In this document: piece by piece, positions 57,382 to 64,000 of the stretch
Layout: each line of letters opens with the position of its first letter
Numbering within the stretch: the stretch's first letter is position 1
From: Micractinium sp. NFX-FRZ
Lineage: Eukaryota; Chlorophyta; Trebouxiophyceae; Chlorellales; Chlorellaceae
Length of the DNA stretch: 64,000 nt
Assembly: GCA_029339195.1 (NCBI GenBank)
Contig: JAPTJF010000006.1
Location: 124,001 to 188,000, forward strand
Direction: 5' to 3'
Program-made: the position numbers and the translations under genes
Notes under the pieces: generated by a model
What the model was told of the DNA's origin: nothing
Seen by the model: only the letters and a program-made list of their open reading frames with translations
Databases searched by the model: none

Positions 57382-60300
57382 TCAAGAGGAAGCGGCTGCT
57401 CCTGCCGCGTGTGCCGACGCATCAAACGTCTCCAGGAACGCCAAGGCGCGCTCCAGCTCCTTCTTTGCGTGCCGCCGGCTCCAGCCCTTCTCTGCTGCCA
57501 TGATCTCCACCACCTGCCAGGGGAAGGTGTTGAAAGAGTGTTAAAAGAGTGTTGACAGACTAAAACAGTGTTGAAAGACTGTAAAAAGAGACGAGGGAGA
57601 CAGTGAAGCCTGCCCCACGCGTGCCGCCCCCCTCGAACCCACCTTTGGCAGCGCCTGCTGGCAGGCCAGCTTGTCCAGGAAGGCGAGGCGGGTGCGGCGG
57701 GCAATGAAGTCCTCCGGTGTCTCGCAATACTCATTGTGCACTGCACAGCAGCGGGCAAAGGGTGATGTCAACCATGCAATCGAACAGTCAATCAAGGACA
57801 CATGTAGGGCCCACGGATCCAGCAGGACTCATGGGAAGGGGAAGCTTGCACTCCAACACAGCCGCGCCAGCTTGCCACAGAAAAGGGAACGAACGTATGG
57901 CGGGGCGGATGGTGAGGGGGCGCACCAGCGCCTAGCAGGGAGCGCCCCCTCACGCTGCGCCCCCCCGCTGCATGCCGCCCTGCTCCCGCAGGACCACCAA
58001 CCTACAATCTGTAGTGCCTCAAAGAAGCAACTGTGCAGTGCCAGAAAAGGCAGTGCGCCCCGTGCCAAACAGGCGCCCACCTGCGTAGACCACCTCCGCC
58101 TCCAGAATGGGGTAGCCCCGCACGATGCGCCGCCCCAGCTTGCGCTGCTCGGCGATGTGCGTGATCTCGGGCGCACGGTCGCCGTAGGAGGCTGCAGGCG
58201 GGCGTGCGAGTGAGCAGGAATGGGGTAAGCCAGTGGGGGCGCAGCAGGGTGCGATGCACGGCACGTCGGCCGCACAGGCACCTCAAGAGGCAGGGGAGGG
58301 GAGGACAGCTGGGTGAGAGGGCTGGCTGGCCGGGGGGTGGGATTTTACTAGATGAGTTTGTAAGATATTCCCACACCCAGCCCCATCACCCAGTAGGTGC
58401 CTGGCGACGTGCGCATTGCTGCCCCTCGCTCCCAGGGTTGCCTCAATTGCACCCCGCCTGCCTGCCTTTTCACTCTTCACTCCCGCACCCAGCCCTCTCA
58501 CCCACGAGGTACTTGGCGACGTGCGTGTCGATGGCGCCGGGGCGGTGCGGCACCACGTAGTTCTGTGCAACCTCGGTGAACAGGGCGGGGTGGTAGCCGT
58601 CTGCAGGAGGGAGAAGGGAGGTGAAGGGCGTGCAAAGGCGTGAAAAAGGAAATGAAGGGTGTGCAAAGGAGTGGCAAGGATGGGGAATCTGGGAGGAAAG
58701 GCGCAAGTGAGGAAGGGAGGAAAAGAAGCAGTCTGGCGGGACGGGAGGGCAGGGGGCACCCTGCTGCCAGGCACGGCGGCAAAAGGCTGTTGGCAAAACT
58801 AAGTTTTGAGTCGCGAGTTTCCTTCCTGCCAGGGCCACTAAGCGGCTGGGGCACCCAATGCATCCTGCCCCCTCTCCTGTGTGCGCGCTGAGGGGGCCGC
58901 CAGAGTGCCGGCGCCACCCAACCAGCCTCATCCCCACCCCACCCCGCCCGCCCACGCACCCGACCCGACCAGCTTGAGGCGCGCCGTGGAGCAGAGGTGC
59001 GCCGGTTTCAGGCCCGCCTCCCGCACGGCGCAGTCGATCGCATCCTGGGCCATCAACCGGTAGGTGGTCCACTTGCCGCCTGAAGGAGGGTTGAGGGAGT
59101 GTTGAGGGGCCGACATGGCGTGGGTATGTGAGGGCGGGCACACCGGCAGTCTTGTTCTGACAAAGCAACCGGTAGGAGGATCGCCTGGGGGCACCCCGCA
59201 GAGGGCAGCAAGACACACAAGGGGGGGCTGGCGCGTGGACGCGCAGCAGCGCAGCGCGCATGCCGCCCCGATCATCATCTGCCTGCCACACTCTCTTTTA
59301 GCTCCGTTTCAGCTGAACAAATGCCCCCTCTTCTGCCTCAATGCCTCCCAACAACACTAATTTCGGTTCAGGCCTGTTACTCACCCTCCCCCCGTTCAAG
59401 CACCGACCACACCCCTCAGCCCAAGTGTGTGATCACGCCGCTGGGATGTGGATGCCCTCTTTAAGGCGTCCCCGCAGCGGCCCTCGGCAAGCCCACACAA
59501 CTGCACACGTAAACACAAACGCCGTGCACGCTCGCCTGTGACGGTGATGAGGCCATCAGGGTCCACCGTTACAATGTGGTCGCGTGACGCGCTGGCCGTG
59601 TCTGAAACAAACGGAAAGGGGAGGGGAACAGGCACCTCAGCAGGGGGAGTTTGGAGGCGGCGGGGTGGCAGGCGCCAGGCGCGCTGGCCGTGCATGCATC
59701 AACAAGGCAGCATTCCAAGTCAAGTTTGGTGGCGGCAGAGCAGGGGGTCTGATGGCTGGCAAAGGGATAGGGAGAAGGACCATGGATGTCAGCGGGTCAG
59801 AGCGCATTGCTGGGCGTTACATGCACGCCCACCACTCCTCTCGTCAACCTGCGCCTCACCCTCCCCCTCCCCTACCTATGCCACCCCCGGTGCCCCCCAA
59901 CCGCCTGGCCCATGTGCCTCAACCCTATGCGCCACACCCGCCCCCGCCCTGCCCCTCACCTGCTGCGTTGGGGTCCATTGCCAGTGGGCGGATGCCGCTC
60001 CATGCAGACTGCACATCCGAGCGCCGCACCTGCAGGGGCCGGGGGGCGGCGTTGTGCGCGACATTACCGGGATCACACCACTGCAACACCGCCACGTCAG
60101 CCCACGAGCACTGCACGTGCATGCGCGGGAGGTGACATCACCAACCAGGCTAGACGGGCCCCAGACCCCCAGGCACCCAGGCACCCCTTGTGTGTCGCCC
60201 CTCGCCTCAATCAGTCGAGCCCACCTTGACGGTCAGGTAGTCTGCGATGGCTTCCAGGATGAACCGAATCTCCTCCTCCGTGGGCTGCACGCAGGCGGGG

Positions 60301-63300
60301 CAGGTGGGAGCAAGACAAGGTGGGGACCCCAGGGGGTGGGTGGGTGGGTGGGGTGGGGTTCAATTCCCAGGGGGTTGGGGTGGGAGCCTCTGTGTCCAGG
60401 CGGGAGGCTGCAGGCGCTGACGTGGCGGTGAACCTGACTTCCGCGCCCCAGAAGCATGTGGCTTGTGAGAACAACAGCAAGGAAGAAGGCAGAAGCAAGG
60501 GCAGCGGGGATCCCGCGGGTGTGCGCACCTGCGGCGTCACGGTGATGTCGGTGCGGCACTGTCGCACCTCTCTGTCATGCGAAAATAAATAACAGTATAA
60601 GGGCAGCGAGATGCTCGTATCTGTACCTGCGGCGTCACGGTGATGTCGGTGCTGCACTGTCGCACCTCTCTGTCATGCGACAATAGACAACAGCACAAGG
60701 GCAGTAGAGGCTGCCGTGCGCGCCTGCGGCGTCATGGTGATGTCTGTGCTGGAGTCTGTCGTGCCCGCTATGGTCTGGTCCAGCCAGGGCAGCATGAACA
60801 CCACGCGCCCGTCCTTGGTCTTGGGCACAATCATGCCCACTGCACGTGAAGAAGAAGGAGGGCATGCAGGGTGCTTCCTTTCACTGGTGGTTCGATGCTA
60901 CTTGCCTGCACAAGCGTGGGCCACTGCAGGTATTTGCGGGAGGAGCCCCCCGTCCCACATGGCCCCATCCCACCCGCGTTCACGCCCCCGGCACCCCCGC
61001 AGCCCCACCCACCCCGCCGCCAATGCAGACTCCCACAGTTATGCAGAAAAGACACGGCTGGAACACACTCACACAACCACCCATCCAAACGCACACAGAC
61101 GCGCCCGCACACACACGCGCCTACATACACCACACACACACTGCCGGCCGGCCGGCCCGCCGCTCACCGTTTTCGGGGGAGTAGTAGTCTGGCAGGGTGA
61201 CGTGCACTCCGGAGCTGGGCATGATCATGGGGGGGGAGGTGGGCTGCAGACAAGGGGGAGCAACACTTGTGGGAGGATTGATGGGTGGGGATGTGGGCTG
61301 CAGAAGCGGGGGCGTCACGCGGGAGGAGCAGCAGTGCAAGCAGGGGTGAGAGAATGAATGGTGGGGACTCTCGAGCTGGGCCCAGACGTGCTGAGGCGGA
61401 GGGGCAGGGGAGGAGGTGGGAGAGGAGAGGGCAGAGATGTGTGGCAGGGGTTGGGTGTGCTGGTGCTTGGGAGGGGTAGGGTGCAGCCCTGGGAAGAGGC
61501 GTGCCAGGAGGCAGCAGCCGTAAGAGGGCCGGGCCGGGCCAGGCCAGGCAGGCTACCAAACCTGTGCCCGTCTGCAGAAGGGCTCCTACTCATGGCTCCC
61601 ATCCGTTAGCGTCAGAAACCCTCAAATGTTGAGCGTTTGCAACAGGCACACCTCGCTCATGTGCCGCACTTCGTCGGAGAAGGGGCCCGCCGCGTTGACC
61701 ACGGTGCGTGCGTACACGTCCTGCTGCCGCCCGCTCAGGTGGTCCTTCACGCTGGCACCAATGACGCGCCCCTCCTTGTCCTGCGGGCACGAAGCACATT
61801 GTGAACGAAATGATTGCGGGCACAGTGCGTGTACAAAAAGTACATTTGTGAATGAAGTGACTGGAAGATTGCGTCGCGTTGTCATGGTCCAGCACTACAA
61901 GTGCCTCCCTTCCTCTCCCGCCCTCCCGCACAGTACCACTTACCCGCCCCCAATAACATGCCCCATAGCCCGCCTGTGGCAGCCCTCCAGCTTCGGGTTG
62001 GCCGAGCACTGTGGCACCCCCTCCCTACCCTCTCTCCTTAGCGCCCCACGCCCTGATTCATTGGCCAACCGCCGCCTGCTCCCACTCCCCTGCCCCATCC
62101 CTCACCCCTCATCAACCCCTACCCCACCTTGAGCACCCGCACCGTGTCTCCCCCACTCCCCTCCCCTCCTCTCCCCCTCCCCATTGTACCACCTCCACAG
62201 CATGCCCAGTCGCCCACCTTGAGCAGCTGCACTGCCTCTGCGTGGTTGAGCACCGTGGCCCCCGCCAGCGCCGCTGTGCACGCCAGGGCCACCGCTAGCC
62301 GCGAGTCGTTGAACTGCCCATCATGGTACACAATGGCGCCCTTGAGGGAGGTGCCGTCGGAGCGGTGCGAGCAGAGGGTGGGGAAGCGCGAGAGGGACTG
62401 CGGGGGAGGCCGCGCGGGGGAGGGCATAGGGGTGGGTGAGGGCGGGAGCGGTGAGGGCGGCCGGGGGTGAATTGTGTTCTTGTGGGGCATAGGGAGAAAG
62501 GCTGCAAACATGCAGGCTGCGGACAGGCGTGGGCGTTGCGGTGGGCGGGGCGGGCAACATGGAGGAGGGAGGAGCAGCATGGGGGAGGGAGGAGATAAAG
62601 AGAGGAACTGGTGGGGGCAGGGAGGAGGAGGGAGGGGGTGGGGTGGAAGCAGGGAGGAGCGGCCAGAGGGCCGGGCACAGCAGACGCGGCACAACAGACA
62701 GGGGGGGCAGGGGGCCCGGCGCAACGCATCCACATCACACGGTAGGCGCTCGGGCCACCCAGCCCGTCTCGGCCTCAGCCACCGCCACACGGCAGCAGCA
62801 CCCACATGGATCCTCCGCACCCTCTGTACACTCACCCACGCTGTGGTGCGGGAGCGGCCCAGCCCCAGCCCTCGTTATGCTGGCCTGCCCCTGCCGCCCC
62901 ATGCGAGTACGCATGCTTATGCACACGCATGCCTGCGCAGTTGTGAGCGACAGCTACGCCTCTCCAGGCCTCCACTTTGTGCACAGTCTGCCTGTGCCCG
63001 TGACAAAGGCAACACCTTGCGCGTGTGTCTGATTGTGTGCATCATTCCCACCTGCGCTGGGGTGAGGTAGCGGCACCACTCCAAGCCCTGCCCGCCGGCG
63101 ATGACGTCATACATGCGCAGGCCCGCCCAGAAGTAAGGCGGCTCCCACCACTTGTAGCAGGGCTGCGGGGGTGAGGGAGGTGTGCAGCCATTGAGGGCAG
63201 GAGGTTGTAAGGAGGGCTAGATCTGTGGCATGCGCAGCCCTGCCCTGCCCAGAAGTCACAGGGCTACCGCTCCCACCACTTGTAGCAGGGCTGCGGGGGG

Positions 63301-63799
63301 GGGGGGGGGCCCGGAGAACAGTGTGCATTCAGGTAGGGCAGATGCAGAGTGCTGGACTTGACGTGCACAACTCCGCCCAGAAGCCACGAGGCTACCGCTT
63401 CCCCAGGGTTGGGGAAGACGAGGGGCAGCCCGCAAGTGAGGGCTTCGTAGTAGCAGTAAGATGACCCGCAACTGACAGCGCTTAGATTTGATACGCAGCA
63501 GTAGTACAGCGGGCAGCCGCCGCCGCCCAGCCTTTGCACCACGCCCACCCGCCTGCTCGCTCTACCACTTCATTCACCTGTGCGAACCACCAGCGCGAAC
63601 GGTTGGGTGTGTGCGCAGCAGCAGCACTGGACGAACCCAATGAGGCGGGCAAATCAGCACACGTAAAGAAAGCACTCGGGCGCACCGTCATGATGGGGAG
63701 TGAGTTGGAGAGGTAGGGCACGTTTTTTAGCAGCACGTTGCGCTCGTGCAGCGCCTCAAACACCAGCTTGAACTGACCGTAGTCCAGGTTCTTGAAGGC
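57382..63799 (-). CDS. FAD-dependent glycerol-3-phosphate dehydrogenase, 5' end outside window
   Basis: Fourteen exons on the minus strand: 63686-63799, 63052-63162, 62218-62397, 61652-61780, 61168-61243, 60724-60839, 60225-60284, 59960-60029, 59536-59601, 58960-59079, 58502-58600, 58081-58191, 57643-57740, 57382-57513. They give the C-terminal 493 residues in phase. The N-terminal FAD-binding Gly-rich motif lies beyond the right edge. Family landmarks in order: PCYKWWEPPYFWAGLRMYD, AIVYHDGQFNDSRL, VVNAAGPFSDEVR, VFMLPWLDQTIAGTTDSS, SGIRPLAMDP, DHIVTVDPDGLITVTGGKWT, then the C-terminal DAO_C domain (LGRRIVRGYPILEAEV, RRTRLAFLDKLACQQALPKV) and a Lys/Glu helix. No EF-hands, so plant/SDP6-like. 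It oxidises glycerol-3-phosphate to DHAP and passes electrons to quinone at the inner mitochondrial membrane, linking lipid turnover to respiration. Two introns have GC donors (60723 and 59535, reading minus). Confidence 0.96.
58380..58420 (-). repeat. Intronic copy of GPDH donor edge (VAKYLV)
   Basis: Plus-strand CACCCAGCCCCATCACCCAG TAGGTGCCTGGCGACGTGCG (58376 onward) resembles CACCCAGCCCTCTCACCCAC GAGGTACTTGGCGACGTGCG (58488 onward), which contains the donor and the end of the exon at 58502. It is a diverged copy about 112 bp further into the intron. Confidence 0.85.
60524..60670 (-). repeat. Two intronic copies of GPDH donor edge (DITxTPQ)
   Basis: On the minus strand GACATCACCGTGACGCCGCA G occurs at about 60526-60549 followed by GTGCGC, and at about 60617-60640 followed by GTACAG. 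Both repeat the true exon end GACATCACCATGACGCCGCA G at 60724, which is followed by GCGCGC. The flanking CGCACCTCTCTGTCATGCGA block is also shared. The echoes carry canonical GT donors; the functional one appears to carry GC. Confidence 0.9.
63233..63300 (-). repeat. Intronic copy of GPDH exon edge (PCYKWWE)
   Basis: On the minus strand CCCCGCAGCCCTGCTACAAG TGGTGGGAG ends near 63268 and repeats the exon start at 63162, including the acceptor. The copy then degrades (GGTAGCCCTGTGAC). A third remnant, with CCCAGAAGCCACGAGGCTAC CGCT, lies at 63375-63400. Confidence 0.88.
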
Positions 63800-64000
63800 C
63801 TGCAGCCATGAAAACACGGGAGGGCAGGCTCGCCTCCAACTATATCCCACCATGTACGCAACACCACTCTACCGCGGCCCAAGGCTGGCCACGCAGCAGT
63901 CAGCCTTCAACTGCAGCGGGCAGGAGGCCATGCAGCCGGCAGCCCGAATGCTGCTAACACCGCACGCCCTGGCAGGTGACATGAGCCTGTCAACACTCAG

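Noticed and set aside
1..64000. Transposons, tRNA or rRNA genes
   Set aside because: Reading both strands I saw no transposase or reverse transcriptase segments, no long terminal or inverted repeats, and no convincing tRNA or rRNA sequence. A tRNAscan or Rfam run would be decisive.

Overview
The window looks like nuclear DNA of a trebouxiophyte (Chlorella-like) green alga. It is GC-rich throughout, genes lie on both strands, and coding sequence is cut into many short exons by introns of about 100-500 bp with GT(G)AG-type donors and (Y)nGCAG acceptors. The protein families are plant/algal: an SPX-MFS phosphate transporter, an SBP-box transcription factor, a plant-type shaker channel with CNBD and ankyrin repeats, copper amine oxidase, and FAD-dependent glycerol-3-phosphate dehydrogenase. 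Possible TGTAA polyadenylation signals follow some stops. I read eleven genes by joining exons across splice sites and checking that codon phase is kept. The models contain 102 introns. Nothing in the window is prokaryotic, viral or obviously transposon-derived.

Layout. 2-3037 (+): 3' part of an alpha-solenoid-like gene running off the left edge. 3895-7471 (-): secreted DUF2807-like protein. It is divergent from 7713-15181 (+), an 818-residue SPX-MFS transporter, with only 241 bp between start codons. 15538-18548 (-): ARM/HEAT-like protein. 19363-23720 (+): protein with a degenerate EF-hand and two p25-alpha (TPPP) domains. 24975-26868 (-): SBP-box transcription factor. About 27-30.4 kb: gene-poor stretch with an AT-rich trinucleotide tract. 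30480-32192 (-): secreted SGNH hydrolase between two proline-rich segments. 33945-43756 (+): 1021-residue shaker-type channel whose pore lacks GYGD. 45358-47051 (+): LicD/FKRP-like membrane protein. 48322-56253 (+): 656-residue copper amine oxidase in 20 exons. 57382-63799 (-): C-terminal 493 residues of mitochondrial FAD-glycerol-3-phosphate dehydrogenase, cut by the right edge.

The genes do not form one pathway. Recurrent physiological themes are phosphate storage (SPX-MFS), glycerol-3-phosphate/lipid metabolism (GPDH), K+ or cation transport, cell-wall or secreted proteins (DUF2807, SGNH, LicD) and copper (the amine oxidase and, by family, possibly the SBP factor).

The most striking signal is structural. 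In at least six genes, introns carry diverged second copies of the neighbouring exon edge, with the splice site and 20-60 bp of coding sequence repeated 60-230 bp away. I count more than twenty such 'exon-edge echoes', up to five copies in one intron. The second is a channel with a full plant-shaker body whose selectivity filter reads EANS where GYGD is expected. Seven of the 102 introns use GC rather than GT donors.
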